Assembly (NCBI RefSeq): GCF_014529705.1
Contig: NZ_JAANIH010000025.1
Location: 1-64,000, forward strand
Reading direction: 5' to 3'
Source of the DNA: Bradyrhizobium campsiandrae
GTDB taxonomy: Bacteria; Pseudomonadota; Alphaproteobacteria; Rhizobiales; Xanthobacteraceae
DNA length: 64,000 nucleotides
Shown: piece by piece, positions 33,603 to 43,668 of the stretch
How the letters are laid out: the number at the start of each line of letters is the position of its first letter
How positions within the stretch are numbered: position 1 is the stretch's first letter
The notes under the pieces: model-generated
Told to the model about the DNA's origin: nothing
The model's input: only the letters and a program-made list of their open reading frames with translations
Databases searched by the model: none
Translations under genes and position numbers: made by a program

Positions 33603-34370
33603 ATGGCACGGCGCAAGCGCGCGCTCGAGGTGGTGAGATCAGAGGATGACGGCGAGGGCAGGCCCTCGCGGCGCAACCGCCTCAACTTCTTCGAGCTGGC
33701 CTATCAGAAGATCGAGGAGCTGCTCGTTCATTGCGAGCTCAAGCCCGGCCAGTTCATGACCATGCTGGAATTGCAGCAGATCACGGGCTTCGGACGCACA
33801 CCGGTGCATCACGCCGTCAACAGGCTCTCCGCCGACACGCTCATCATCATTCGTCCCCGCCACGGCCTGCACATCGCGCCGATCGATCTGGCGCGCGAGC
33901 GCATGTTGCTGGCTTTGCGCCGCGACATGGAGCGTTTCGTGATCCGCCTTGCGGCCGATCGCGCCAGCCTTTCGCATCGCAACCAGGCGCTGCACATCGA
34001 GCGCCTCTTGCGCGAGCGCCGCGCCAGCCTGACCCTCGACGAATTCAACAGCCTCGACCGGCGCATCGATGCGCTGGTGCTGGAGGCTGCGGGCGAGCCT
34101 TTCCTGGTGCACACGCTGCGGCCGCTGCACACGCTGTATCGCCGCATTGGCTACATCCACCACCGCTTCATGCCGGGCAAGACCGATCTGTCAGGAACGA
34201 TCGATCATCATCTCGGTATTCTCCACGCGGTCGCGAACCGCCGCGTCGAGGATGCCGTCAAGGCGAGTGACGCCCTGATCGACTACATGGACGAGATGTT
34301 CACGGGCATGGAGGCGGGGATCGATCCGCGCCTGCTCGATTGCAGCATCGAGCCGCTGCTCGGCGCGTAG
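33603..34370 (+). CDS. GntR family transcriptional regulator (FCD domain)
   Basis: A 255-residue regulator. Residues ~25-95 carry the winged helix (AYQKIEELLVHCELKPGQFMTMLELQQITGFGRTPVHHAVNRL, in pieces) and the rest is an FCD effector domain with metal-ligand-like His (HHRFMPGK, SGTIDHHLGILHAV). ATG 33603 is preceded by GGGAGG. It is divergent from the sugar-acid operon and followed after 24 bp by an MFS transporter gene, so it probably controls both the uptake and catabolic genes in response to a sugar acid. Confidence 0.93.
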   Translation: MARRKRALEVVRSEDDGEGRPSRRNRLNFFELAYQKIEELLVHCELKPGQFMTMLELQQITGFGRTPVHHAVNRLSADTLIIIRPRHGLHIAPIDLARERMLLALRRDMERFVIRLAADRASLSHRNQALHIERLLRERRASLTLDEFNSLDRRIDALVLEAAGEPFLVHTLRPLHTLYRRIGYIHHRFMPGKTDLSGTIDHHLGILHAVANRRVEDAVKASDALIDYMDEMFTGMEAGIDPRLLDCSIEPLLGA

Positions 34371-34394
34371 AGAGTTTTGAAGAAGGGACCCAAA

Positions 34395-35759
34395 ATGTCG
34401 ACGATGGCCGTGCCACAACCTACCGCGAGCGAAGCCGCGGTCCGCTACCTCATCACCAATTACAGCCCCAAGGGCAACAAGGTCGGCTGGCTGATGATGG
34501 CCTCGATCCTGGTCGAGGCCTGGGACCTCTATTCGATCGCCTTCGTGCTGATCTTCATCAAGGAGCAGTACAATCCCGACCCGCTGATGCTCGGCCTAGC
34601 CGCGGCGGGCACGCAGGGCGGTGCGCTGATCGGCGCGCTGCTTGGTGGCTGGCTGTCCGACAAGATCGGCCGCCGCGTGATGTTCCTGGTGACGATGGTG
34701 ATGTTCATCGTGCTGGCGCTGGCGCAGGCCTTCGTGCCCAACGTCACCTGGCTGGTGGTGATCCGCTTCCTGCTCGGCGTCCCGCTCGGCTCCGACATCT
34801 CGACCGGCTACACCTACATCATGGAATCCATGGCCAAGGGTGAGCGCGAGGTCATGGGCAACCGCTGGCAGTTCATGTTCGCCGTCGGCGAGGTGCTGAC
34901 GATCGGCGTCATCGTGATCTTCCTGCTGCTCGACATCCATCACGAGACGCTGTGGCGCGTGACGCTCGGCCTCGGCGCGGTGCCGGCGCTCATCATCCTC
35001 ATCATGCGCCACGACGTGCCGGAAACGGCGGTGTGGCTGGTGCAGAAGGGGCGCTTCCGCGAAGCCAAGCAGGTGGCGCGCGAGATGTTCAACGACGACC
35101 TCGCCATGCTCCCGGACCAGGACGTTGTGGTGCCGAAGGTCTCGACCCGTGCCTTCCTCGCAGATCTCAAGAAGGATCCGATCCGCTGGCGCGCCACGAT
35201 CTACGGCTGGATCGCCTGCTTTGCGCAAGGCAGCGAGTTCTCGACCTTCGCGTTCTATCTGCCGGTGCTGTTTGTGATGGTCGGCGTGTCGAGCATTCTC
35301 GGCAACAATCTGGTGACCATGGCGCTGTTCTGCTTTGCCGCGGTGTCGGGCTGGGTCGGTCCGCTCTTGACGCCCAAGATCGGTCATCGCGGGATTGCCA
35401 TCGCCGGTTTCGGCATCGTGCTGGCCTCGCTTCTGGTCGCCGCCTTCGCGCTCTACACCGACAACAAGATGCTGTTGCCGTTCGCGGCCGCCGCCATGCT
35501 GTGGGGCCATTACTGGGACGCGTCGAACTGCATGACGATCCCGACCATGGTCGCCAAGCCGAAGTACCGCGGCACCGCCAGCGGCTTTGCCTACATGTTC
35601 GTGAAGCTGCCGTCGTTCCTGGCGATCTTCCTGTTCCCGTCGCTGTTCGCCGCGATCGGACAGGCCAATGCGACGCTGTTCGTCGCGATCTTCCCGTTGA
35701 TCGGATTGCTGGCCGCAATCTTCATCCTGCCGGAAGTCTACGGCTACGAGAACGACTGA
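34395..35759 (+). CDS. MFS transporter, sugar-acid/aromatic-acid type
   Basis: A 454-residue inner-membrane protein with 12 predicted helices. The loop 2-3 signature is GGWLSDKIGRRVMF, and the loop after helix 4 has PLGSDISTGYTYIMESMAKGEREV, as in sugar-phosphate/aromatic acid:H+ symporters. Start chosen at ATG 34395 rather than the TTG at 34377. Its position directly after the GntR gene and next to idnD/idnO/dehydratase genes suggests it imports the sugar acid used by them. Confidence 0.92.
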   Translation: MSTMAVPQPTASEAAVRYLITNYSPKGNKVGWLMMASILVEAWDLYSIAFVLIFIKEQYNPDPLMLGLAAAGTQGGALIGALLGGWLSDKIGRRVMFLVTMVMFIVLALAQAFVPNVTWLVVIRFLLGVPLGSDISTGYTYIMESMAKGEREVMGNRWQFMFAVGEVLTIGVIVIFLLLDIHHETLWRVTLGLGAVPALIILIMRHDVPETAVWLVQKGRFREAKQVAREMFNDDLAMLPDQDVVVPKVSTRAFLADLKKDPIRWRATIYGWIACFAQGSEFSTFAFYLPVLFVMVGVSSILGNNLVTMALFCFAAVSGWVGPLLTPKIGHRGIAIAGFGIVLASLLVAAFALYTDNKMLLPFAAAAMLWGHYWDASNCMTIPTMVAKPKYRGTASGFAYMFVKLPSFLAIFLFPSLFAAIGQANATLFVAIFPLIGLLAAIFILPEVYGYEND

Positions 35760-35768
35760 CGATGTAGG

Positions 35769-35802
35769 GCCCGGTCGCGGCTGTTTACGGTCGCGATCGG
35801 GC
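35769..35802 (+). terminator. probable terminator of the GntR-MFS unit
   Basis: An 11-bp stem GCCCGGTCGCG / CGCGATCGGGC (one G/T mismatch) starts 10 bp past the MFS stop codon. It is followed only by TTGTCT, so termination strength is doubtful. Confidence 0.5.
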
Positions 35803-35810
35803 TTGTCTCG

Positions 35811-36038
35811 CTACGGGCTCAGAAAGACGGGATCGATGCCGGTCGCCGTATGGCTCAGCAAGCCGATGGCCTGAAGCTGGGCGCTGTGCAGATCGACCTG
35901 CACGATCGCGAATACGGTCAGAAGAACGATGGCCGAGAGCATCAGCAGCGGATGCGATGTCTCATGCGGCGAGGCAAAGCCCCGGATGGAGCGTTGCAGG
36001 GAAAAACTCTGCGGCAATGCCTTGGATTGGATCTGCAT
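35811..36038 (-). CDS. small single-pass membrane protein
   Basis: A 75-residue protein with one hydrophobic helix (PLLMLSAIVLLTVFAIVQV, about residues 30-49) and no recognised domain. An AGGAAGG-like ribosome site (GGAAGG) lies before the ATG. It follows the transporter gene on the same strand with a 97-bp gap, so it could be the last member of that transcript or a separate unit. It may not be real; supporting evidence is the ribosome site and the membrane helix. Confidence 0.5.
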   Translation of the reverse strand: MQIQSKALPQSFSLQRSIRGFASPHETSHPLLMLSAIVLLTVFAIVQVDLHSAQLQAIGLLSHTATGIDPVFLSP

Positions 36039-36135
36039 AATGACCTTCCTTGCCGCGCCATAGTCGAATTGCGCGACAAATGGACTTTAGCCGCGGGATC
36101 GTTGCTGGCATTGATGCACCGCAAACAGGTGGTCG

Positions 36136-37386
36136 TTAGTGGATCGCGGCTGCCAGCGCGGCGATCAGGGCCGGTGGCGTCACCAGCATACCGAGCTTGA
36201 GGAACGGCCAGGCGCCGACCTCGATCTTTTCCCGCCGCAGCGCCACCAGCCAGAGAATGGTGGCGAGCGACCCCGTCACCGACAGGTTGGGCCCGAGATC
36301 GACGCCGATCAGGATGGCGCTGACGACGGGCGCGGGCAGGTGGTCGCTCGCGGCGACGGAGCCCGCGACAAGGCCGACGGGCAAATTGTTGGCGATGTTG
36401 TCCGCGATCGCGGTGGCAATGCCGACGCTCCAGGCGGCTTGGGGGACTGATTGCGCGACGGCCTGATGCAGCAGCGCGCTGAGTTGCCCGATGACGCCGG
36501 TCTTGATCAGTGCCTCCACCATCACGAAGAGGCCCCCGACCAGCGGCAGCACGCTCCAGGACACGCCTTTCAGCACGGGCAGCGGCGATTGGCGACTGAT
36601 CAGCAGCACGATCGCGGCGGTGACGACGCCGCAGACAAAGGTCGGCAGTCCCAGCGGCGTGTCGAGCGCCGACGCGGTGACCAGCACGATGCCGATGGCG
36701 ATGATGCCGACAGCCGTCAGCTTGCCGCCACGGCCGAGGATCGAGTGTGGCACGCTGCTTGCGATCGCTTCCTCCTTCAGCGCGCGGTGCTGGGTCAGGC
36801 GCAAGACGATATAGGTCAGCAGGATCGAAGCCGCCGAGGGCAGGGCGAACAGGCGCAGCCATTCGGTGAGCTGCGGCATGCGCGTGCCGAACACGACGAG
36901 ATTGGCGGGATTCGAGATCGGCAGCACGAAGCTCGCGGCATTGGCGATGAAAGCACAGACGAACAGATAGGGTAGCGGCTTGGCGCCGGCCGCACGCGTC
37001 GCGGCGTAGACGGCGGGCGTGAGCACGATCGCGGTGGCGTCGTTCGAAAGCAGCACGGTCACGACCGTGCCGACGATGTAGATCAGCAGGAACAGCCGCT
37101 GCGGCGAGCCGCCGGCATATTCCACGGCAACCGCGGCGAGATAGTCGAACAGGCCCTCAAGCCGCGCGAGCTCTGCGATCAGCATCATGCCGATCAGGAA
37201 GAGATAAACGTCGACGCCTTTCTCGATGCCGGAAAGCGCATCCTGCCAAGGCAGCAAGCCTGATAACACCAAAGCACCGGCGCCGAGCACGGCCCAGATC
37301 GCCTCAGGGAGGCGAAACGGGCGGACGATGACGCAAGCGGTCGCGGCGACGATGATGCTCCAGGCCCAGATGGCGTCAGACGGCAC
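36136..37386 (-). CDS. ArsB/NhaD-type ion transporter
   Basis: A 416-residue inner-membrane protein of the ion transporter superfamily with about eleven helices. Hallmarks are VVTVLLSNDATAIVLTPAVYA in the first repeat and the second-repeat ADNIANNLPVGLVAGSV plus GVDLGPNLSVTGSLATILWL near the C-terminus, as in arsenite permeases (ArsB) and related dicarboxylate/Na+ carriers. No ars regulator or reductase lies near it, so arsenite export is not assured. The GTG at 37386 has AAGGA upstream and starts directly before helix 1. It is 25 bp from the MFS gene and likely in one transcript with it. Confidence 0.85.
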   Translation of the reverse strand: MPSDAIWAWSIIVAATACVIVRPFRLPEAIWAVLGAGALVLSGLLPWQDALSGIEKGVDVYLFLIGMMLIAELARLEGLFDYLAAVAVEYAGGSPQRLFLLIYIVGTVVTVLLSNDATAIVLTPAVYAATRAAGAKPLPYLFVCAFIANAASFVLPISNPANLVVFGTRMPQLTEWLRLFALPSAASILLTYIVLRLTQHRALKEEAIASSVPHSILGRGGKLTAVGIIAIGIVLVTASALDTPLGLPTFVCGVVTAAIVLLISRQSPLPVLKGVSWSVLPLVGGLFVMVEALIKTGVIGQLSALLHQAVAQSVPQAAWSVGIATAIADNIANNLPVGLVAGSVAASDHLPAPVVSAILIGVDLGPNLSVTGSLATILWLVALRREKIEVGAWPFLKLGMLVTPPALIAALAAAIH

Positions 37387-37411
37387 GTTCAATCCTTGGC
37401 GTGGGATGGGT

Positions 37412-38689
37412 TCATTCGGCAGCGATAGCGGAAGCCGGCGCAATTGTCTTCCCCTGCCGACGCGGAGCGCCGTCCTTGGCGTGTCGCGTCTCAGGCAGGG
37501 CCAGCAGGCAGATGACGGCACCGATCGCCGCAACCGCGCCAAGGGTGATGAAGGCGGCGCTGTAACCGGCGCCGACCACGACAAAGCCCGCGAGCGTCGT
37601 CGACAGTGCCGCGCCGATGCTCTGCGCCGTGATCACGGCGCCTTGCGCGACATTGAAGCGGCCGGTGTTGCGCATGAGGTCGGCGACGATGACGGGGAAT
37701 ATCGCGCCGAAGATGCCGGCGCCAACGCCATCGAGCAGCTGCACGCCGACCAGCCAGAATGGGTTGTCCGAGAGCGTATAGAGCGCGCCCCGGATCGGCA
37801 GGATCAGGAGCGCGGCGAGGAAGAAGCGCTTGTGGCCCCAGCGGTCGGCTTTCGCGCCGACCAGCATCGCGAATGGCACCATCACCAGCTGCGCGGCGAC
37901 GATGCAGGCCGACATCAGGCTGGTGCCCATGTTCTTGTCCTGAAGCGCGAGCTTCTGCCCGACCAGCGGCAGCATCGCAGCGTTCGAGAGGTGGAAGAGC
38001 GCGGCGCAGATCGCGAAGACCAGCAGAGGACGGCAGGTCAGGAGGACACTGAAGCCTGAGGGGGCGTCCTGCGACTTGTCTGTAGCGGCTTCGTGCAGCC
38101 CGCGGGCGAGGTCATGGTCAATCGCGCCTTCTGGAATCGCAAGGATGCTGACGAGGCTTGCGATTGCCATGGCACCAAGTAGATAGAACACCACGGTTGG
38201 CCCGAACCAATAGGCGGAGATCCCGGCGAGGCCGGCCGCGACCGCGTTGCCGGCGTGGTTGAAGGTCTCGTTGCGACCGATCCGCCGGGTGAAGGCGGCA
38301 TGGCCAAAAATGCCGAGCGAGACGGCCGCGATCGCCGGCGGAAAGATCACGGCAGCCGCCTGCGCGATGCCTTGCGAGACCGCAACCGGCAGGAAGCTCG
38401 GAAACAGGGGCAGCGAGAGCGAGGCGAGCGTGACCAGGACGGCCGCAAGCGCCATCACCGTCCGTTTCGCCCTCGTCGCATCGACCAGCGCGCCGGCCGG
38501 CGTCTGCGCCACGATGCCGGCGACGGTTGCGACCGACATCACGAGGCCGATGCGCGCTTCGTCCCAGTGCTGCTCGGTGAGCAAATAGACAGCGAGATAG
38601 GGGCCAAGCCCGTCACGGACGTCGGCGAGGAAGAAGTTTGCCGCATCGAGCGCGCGGCCGGCGCGGGCCTTGTTGTCTTTGTCCGACAT
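37412..38689 (-). CDS. MFS transporter
   Basis: A 425-residue inner-membrane protein with 12 predicted helices. The N-terminal half begins with ALDAANFFLADVRDGLGPYLAVYL and has the AGALVDATRAKRTVM loop in place of the usual loop 2-3 motif; the second half has the matching LVGAKADRWGHKRFF loop. It resembles the ECF-neighbour 'MFS transporter' group seen with metal or sulphur genes, but I cannot assign a substrate. It lies in the row of genes behind the predicted sigma-54 promoter, 28 bp after the unknown 203-residue protein. Confidence 0.88.
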   Translation of the reverse strand: MSDKDNKARAGRALDAANFFLADVRDGLGPYLAVYLLTEQHWDEARIGLVMSVATVAGIVAQTPAGALVDATRAKRTVMALAAVLVTLASLSLPLFPSFLPVAVSQGIAQAAAVIFPPAIAAVSLGIFGHAAFTRRIGRNETFNHAGNAVAAGLAGISAYWFGPTVVFYLLGAMAIASLVSILAIPEGAIDHDLARGLHEAATDKSQDAPSGFSVLLTCRPLLVFAICAALFHLSNAAMLPLVGQKLALQDKNMGTSLMSACIVAAQLVMVPFAMLVGAKADRWGHKRFFLAALLILPIRGALYTLSDNPFWLVGVQLLDGVGAGIFGAIFPVIVADLMRNTGRFNVAQGAVITAQSIGAALSTTLAGFVVVGAGYSAAFITLGAVAAIGAVICLLALPETRHAKDGAPRRQGKTIAPASAIAAE

Positions 38690-38717
38690 GCAGGTCTCCT
38701 TCCTCGCCTTCCTTCCC

Positions 38718-39329
38718 TCAAGCCGCGTGGGCGTCTTCGTCGTGGCCGTGCCTCGGCTTCTTGTCCTTCGGCTTTTTCACCGGCTTCAGCCTGTCGGGAT
38801 CGGGCCCGATCTCCAGCGCGTGGATCACGCGGCCATGCTTCGTCTTGAGGCCGTCGCCGCGGGCGGCAAGTTTGGCACCGGGGGCGAGCAGGGCCGCGAC
38901 ATGCTCGGCCTCCTTGGGGCCGATGCGCAGCACGGTGCCGTCGGACAATAGCGCTCCGCGCAATTCGCCCTTGGGGCCGAACAGTGACAGTTCGACGCGA
39001 TCGTGGACGGACATCGGCTCGTGCTTCACCTTGGGATGCTTGCGGTCGTGATCCGGACCCTCGTCGACGATGTCGCGCCCGCCTGCCGTGGTCACCGAAA
39101 CAGCCGCGAGCAGCTGGGCGCCGCGAGGCCGCACGCCGCGCACGCGGACCTTGTCGCCGCGCGCGAGGTGACGGGTCAGTTCGCCATCCATGTGCGGCGG
39201 GGTGTGAACCAGGATGGTGGTCTGCTTGTCCCTCATGACGAAGCCGTCGACCTCGCCATGGGGATTGAGCACGAAGCGTTCGAAGGTGCCTGCGACTTCC
39301 GGCAGGCTGTCGGGATCGATCCAATGCAT
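38718..39329 (-). CDS. cytoplasmic paralogue of an internally duplicated unknown family
   Basis: A 203-residue protein with no signal peptide. It consists of two similar halves (residues ~9-80 and ~109-185) sharing a motif GE(V/L).G.(V/L)..D/..T.L and a later PG/GD..RG turn, which suggests two small beta barrels, perhaps OB-like (inference). The C-terminal tail is very basic and His-rich (KKPKDKKPRHGHDEDAHAA) and could bind metal or nucleic acid. The neighbouring gene at 39368 encodes an exported paralogue with the same two-half layout. It is probably co-transcribed with it from the sigma-54 promoter. Confidence 0.78.
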   Translation of the reverse strand: MHWIDPDSLPEVAGTFERFVLNPHGEVDGFVMRDKQTTILVHTPPHMDGELTRHLARGDKVRVRGVRPRGAQLLAAVSVTTAGGRDIVDEGPDHDRKHPKVKHEPMSVHDRVELSLFGPKGELRGALLSDGTVLRIGPKEAEHVAALLAPGAKLAARGDGLKTKHGRVIHALEIGPDPDRLKPVKKPKDKKPRHGHDEDAHAA

Positions 39330-39367
39330 GGTGTTGTCCTCATTCTGTTGTCGTTTCGAGCAAAGCC

Positions 39368-40087
39368 TCAGCCGCGCGGGGGCGGCGGCGGGCCGAAGCC
39401 GGGAGGCGGCGGAGGACCGCGGCGATCGGGGCCATCCTTCGGGCCGGGCGGGCGCGGACCGCGGAGCTCGGTCATCTGCTCCGGCGAGGCGCCGATGGCC
39501 CTGATGTCGACGACCTTGCCGAGCGCGGTGTCGAGTACGTCGCCGCGCGCCGAAACGGTCTGGCCCGGGCGCAGCCAGTCCTGCATGCGCTCGGCTTCCG
39601 GCGGCGGCAGGCGAAGCGTGGTGCCGTCGTCGAGCAGCGCGCCGTTCACCTCGCCGCGCTTGCCGTGCAACTGCACAGCGATGCGGCCGCTGATGACCGG
39701 ATCATCGTTTGCGCCACGTCGATCCGGAGGCCCATTGTCAACAGCGCTCTTGCCGGTTGCGACGTTGGTGATCGAGGCGGCGTCGACCAGCGGCAGCGCC
39801 CGCGCGCGCAAACCGCGCACGGAAACGTTGTCGCCCGGATGGATCGCGAACACCGTCTGGGCGCTGAGGTGAGGCGGCAGCTTCACCTCGGTGCCATCGG
39901 TGAGAATGACGCCGTCGACGTCACCTCGCGGCGTCAGCGTGTATTGCTTCACCGTCCCGCGCGTTTCCGGAAGCTGCGACGAATCCCACATCGGACCCGT
40001 CGCCTGCGAATACGCGGCCGCACCGCCGCCGATCGCCGTCGTGGCGAGCAGCATCCAGAACGCCGCGCGTAGGCGTGTCGTTTTCAT
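39368..40087 (-). CDS. exported paralogue of the duplicated unknown family
   Basis: A 239-residue protein with a signal peptide or anchor (MKTTRLRAAFWMLLATTAIG). Like the gene downstream it has two similar halves: GTVKQYTLTPRGDVDGVIL with a later IHPGDNVSVRG, then QLHGKRGEVNGALLDDGTTLRL with a later LRPGQTVSARGD. The C-terminus is Pro/Gly-rich (PPPPPGFGPPPPPRG). An AAGGAG ribosome site and a near-consensus sigma-54 promoter (40135-40150) precede it, directly downstream of the sigma-54 activator gene. Periplasmic role unknown. Confidence 0.8.
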   Translation of the reverse strand: MKTTRLRAAFWMLLATTAIGGGAAAYSQATGPMWDSSQLPETRGTVKQYTLTPRGDVDGVILTDGTEVKLPPHLSAQTVFAIHPGDNVSVRGLRARALPLVDAASITNVATGKSAVDNGPPDRRGANDDPVISGRIAVQLHGKRGEVNGALLDDGTTLRLPPPEAERMQDWLRPGQTVSARGDVLDTALGKVVDIRAIGASPEQMTELRGPRPPGPKDGPDRRGPPPPPGFGPPPPPRG

Positions 40088-40134
40088 GGAACAACTCCTT
40101 TCGATATCGCGACCTCGTCGCTTGCCTGTCGTTG

Positions 40135-40150
40135 AGCAAGCGATATGCCA
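40135..40150 (-). promoter_or_regulatory. sigma-54 (-24/-12) promoter
   Basis: On the minus strand TGGCAT-ATCGC-TTGCT, with GG and GC exactly 10 bp apart (GG at 40148-40149, GC at 40136-40137), one mismatch from the TGGCAC-N5-TTGCW consensus. It would start transcription near 40124, giving a leader of about 37 nt before the ATG at 40087. The gene for a sigma-54-dependent activator ends 48 bp upstream. Confidence 0.75.
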
Positions 40151-40197
40151 GGTGCCGAATGCTTGATTTGAAAGGGTTTATTCCTGCGGCGACGAGA

Positions 40198-41543
<1,346 letters not shown>

Positions 41544-41559
<16 letters not shown>

Positions 41560-42998
41560 GGCACTTCGATCTCGAAAACTGCGCCGCCGATGTTTCGCAC
41601 GAGGCGGACGTGACCGTGATGATTCCGCGCGATCTCGCGGACGATGGCGAGCCCAAGGCCGGTGCCGTCAGCACGGCCCGTGACGAACGGCTCGAACAGG
41701 CGCTCGCGTACGTCCTCGGCAACGCCGGGGCCGTTGTCGGCCACGCGTAACAGCAAGCTGTCGTCGCGCCGATCTGCGTTCACCGCGATCGTGCCGCCTG
41801 CCGGCGTGTTCTGGATGGCGTTGATGATCAAATTGTCCAGGGCTCGCTGCATCTGGGACGGATCCAGCTGCGGTAACGGTGACGATACGGGGCCGGTTCC
41901 CGCGGTCAGGGTGATGCCGCGGGCCGCGGCGAGCTCGCGATGGCTCTCGAGCGTGCGGGCCAGGAAGGTTTCGAGATCGACCTCCGCGAGCTTCGGCTCG
42001 CGGGCCTGCGTCATCTCCAGGAGATCGCGCAGCAGGGTATCGAGGCGGTCGACCTGCTGAAGGATTGCGCTCAGGGCTGCTTCGCTGCGGGAGCCGTCGG
42101 TCACAGCCAGCGCGTTCTCCGCCTTCAGGCGCATGGCCGCGATCGGGTTGCGAATTTCATGGGCAAGGCCGGCCGACATGCGGCCGAGCGCTGCTAGCCG
42201 TTCGGCGGCGGCGGCGCGGCGGCGCTCCAGCGCGAGGCGTTCGCCGGTGCTGTTGAGCGCATCGACCAGGCGGTCGAGCTCGGGCGCTCCGGTCTGCGCC
42301 AGCCTGGGCAGATCGATCGCTCCGTCCCGGCGATCGTCCAAAGTCCGTTCGATCTGGTTGATCTTGCCCGACCAGGCATAGAGCACGCGCGCGAGCCAGG
42401 CGGCCGAGCCGAAGATGGTCAGCGCGAGCACGATGAGGCCGGCGAGGAGCTGGTTGTAGGCGGGACCTTCGGCGGTGAAGGCCCGTGTCATGGTCCATCC
42501 CGTGACCCCCGCCAGCGGGCCGCGCAGCGGGCAGGCGTGGACGATGAGCACTTGGGAACGGCCTGCCTGCCGGATCGTCGCCGCTCGCCCGGACCGCTGC
42601 GCCTCGGCATTGACCTCGCGGATGGTGTTGAGCTCGGCGGCGGGAAGGTCGGTCTTCGGCCCGGTGCCTTCATAGGTCGGGAACGCATAGGCAAGGGAGC
42701 CCTCATCGGCCTGCCAGACGCCGCCCTCAACGCCGGCTGCGCCTGCCAGCGCTGTCTGGGCGACGGCAACCAGCTGCTGCTTCAATTGATCGTCGATCGG
42801 CCCACCGCTCCAGCCGGTCACAAAGAACTGGTAACGGTCGGCGAGATCGCGGCAGGCGCGCGCAACCAGCTCCTCGGATCGGGCGAGCCGTGCGTTCGCT
42901 GTCTGCTGAAAGGATTCGAACAGCAGATAGCCGGTCGCGACACCGGAGACGACCAGCATGATCCAGAGCGCCAGCAAACGTGAGCGAAGTGAACGCAT
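41544..42998 (-). CDS. membrane sensor histidine kinase (NtrB/ZraS-like architecture)
   Basis: A 484-residue kinase: first membrane helix ~9-28, periplasmic domain ~29-180 with Cys49 and Cys156, second helix ~183-205, a HAMP-like linker, phospho-acceptor His280 (MSAGLAHEIRNPIAAM) and an HATPase domain (LDNLIINAIQNTPAGG; later GTGLGLAIVREIARNHHG). The periplasmic domain has no motif I can name, so the stimulus is unknown. It overlaps the sigma-54 regulator gene by 16 bp. Confidence 0.93.
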
Positions 42999-43031
42999 GA
43001 GCTATGAACGCGTCGGCGTGGAATGTGTGCC

Positions 43032-43472
43032 CTAGAACCTGATCGCCAGCAGCACTGCACCGGCGCCGATCATGATGATCCCGATCCAGCCCTGCGCGGA
43101 CGGTCGCTCGCCGAGAAAGGCGAAGGCGAACAACGCCACCAGCACGACGCTGAGCTTGTCGATCGGCGCTACCAGCGTCGCGGGCCCGAGCTTGAGCGCG
43201 CGGAAGTAGCAGAGCCATGATGCGCCGGTCGCAAGCCCCGACAGCACCAGGAACAGCCAGGTCTTCGACGAGATCGCCGACGGCACGGCGAATTGCCCGG
43301 TGAAGAACAGCAGCACCGAGAAGGCGAGCAGCACCACGATGGTGCGGATGAAGGTGGCGAGGTCAGGATTGACGTTCTCGACGCCGACTTTGGCGAAGAT
43401 CGCGGTCAGCGCGGCGAAGCAGGCGGAGAGCAGCGCCCAGGTTTGCCAGGCGGAGAAGAGGGCGGGTTTCAT
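43032..43472 (-). CDS. single-domain EamA family membrane protein
   Basis: A 146-residue inner-membrane protein with five predicted helices, equal to one EamA repeat (WALLSACFAALTAIFAKVGVENV at the N-terminus; KLGPATLVAPIDKLSVVLVALFAFAFLGE and GIIMIGAGAVLLAIRF towards the end). Such half-size DMT proteins work as dimers. Substrate unknown. The start at 43472 follows the natural N-terminus (MKPALFSAWQ); the frame is open upstream across an extragenic repeat. Confidence 0.88.
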   Translation of the reverse strand: MKPALFSAWQTWALLSACFAALTAIFAKVGVENVNPDLATFIRTIVVLLAFSVLLFFTGQFAVPSAISSKTWLFLVLSGLATGASWLCYFRALKLGPATLVAPIDKLSVVLVALFAFAFLGERPSAQGWIGIIMIGAGAVLLAIRF

Positions 43473-43529
43473 GGGGTAGGTATCGCTACGTTCGACGTTA
43501 TGTAGGCAGGCGCATCCTAACACTTTGCC

Positions 43530-43648
43530 GTCGTCCCGGCGAAGGCCGGGATCCATACCCCCAGGGAGAAGTTTGACACGAGATGGTCATTGGAAATCTT
43601 CGCCAACAGCTTTTCGTGGTTATGGGTCCCGGCCTTCGCCGGGACGAC
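43530..43648. repeat. extragenic inverted repeat pair
   Basis: GTCGTCCCGGCGAAGGCCGG starts at 43530, and its inverse complement with CCGGCCTTCGCCGGGACGAC ends at 43648 (arms of about 23 bp, ~72 bp between). This type of GC-rich palindrome is scattered in Bradyrhizobium-like genomes between genes; here it lies between the EamA gene and the end of the hybrid kinase gene. Confidence 0.85.
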
Positions 43649-43668
43649 AGCGTGGGTTTGGCTAACAC

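Noticed and set aside
36136..37386. Arsenic resistance operon
   Set aside because: The transporter is ArsB-like, but no arsR or arsC is next to it; the nearest ArsR-type gene (19057) pairs with an AHSA1 protein.
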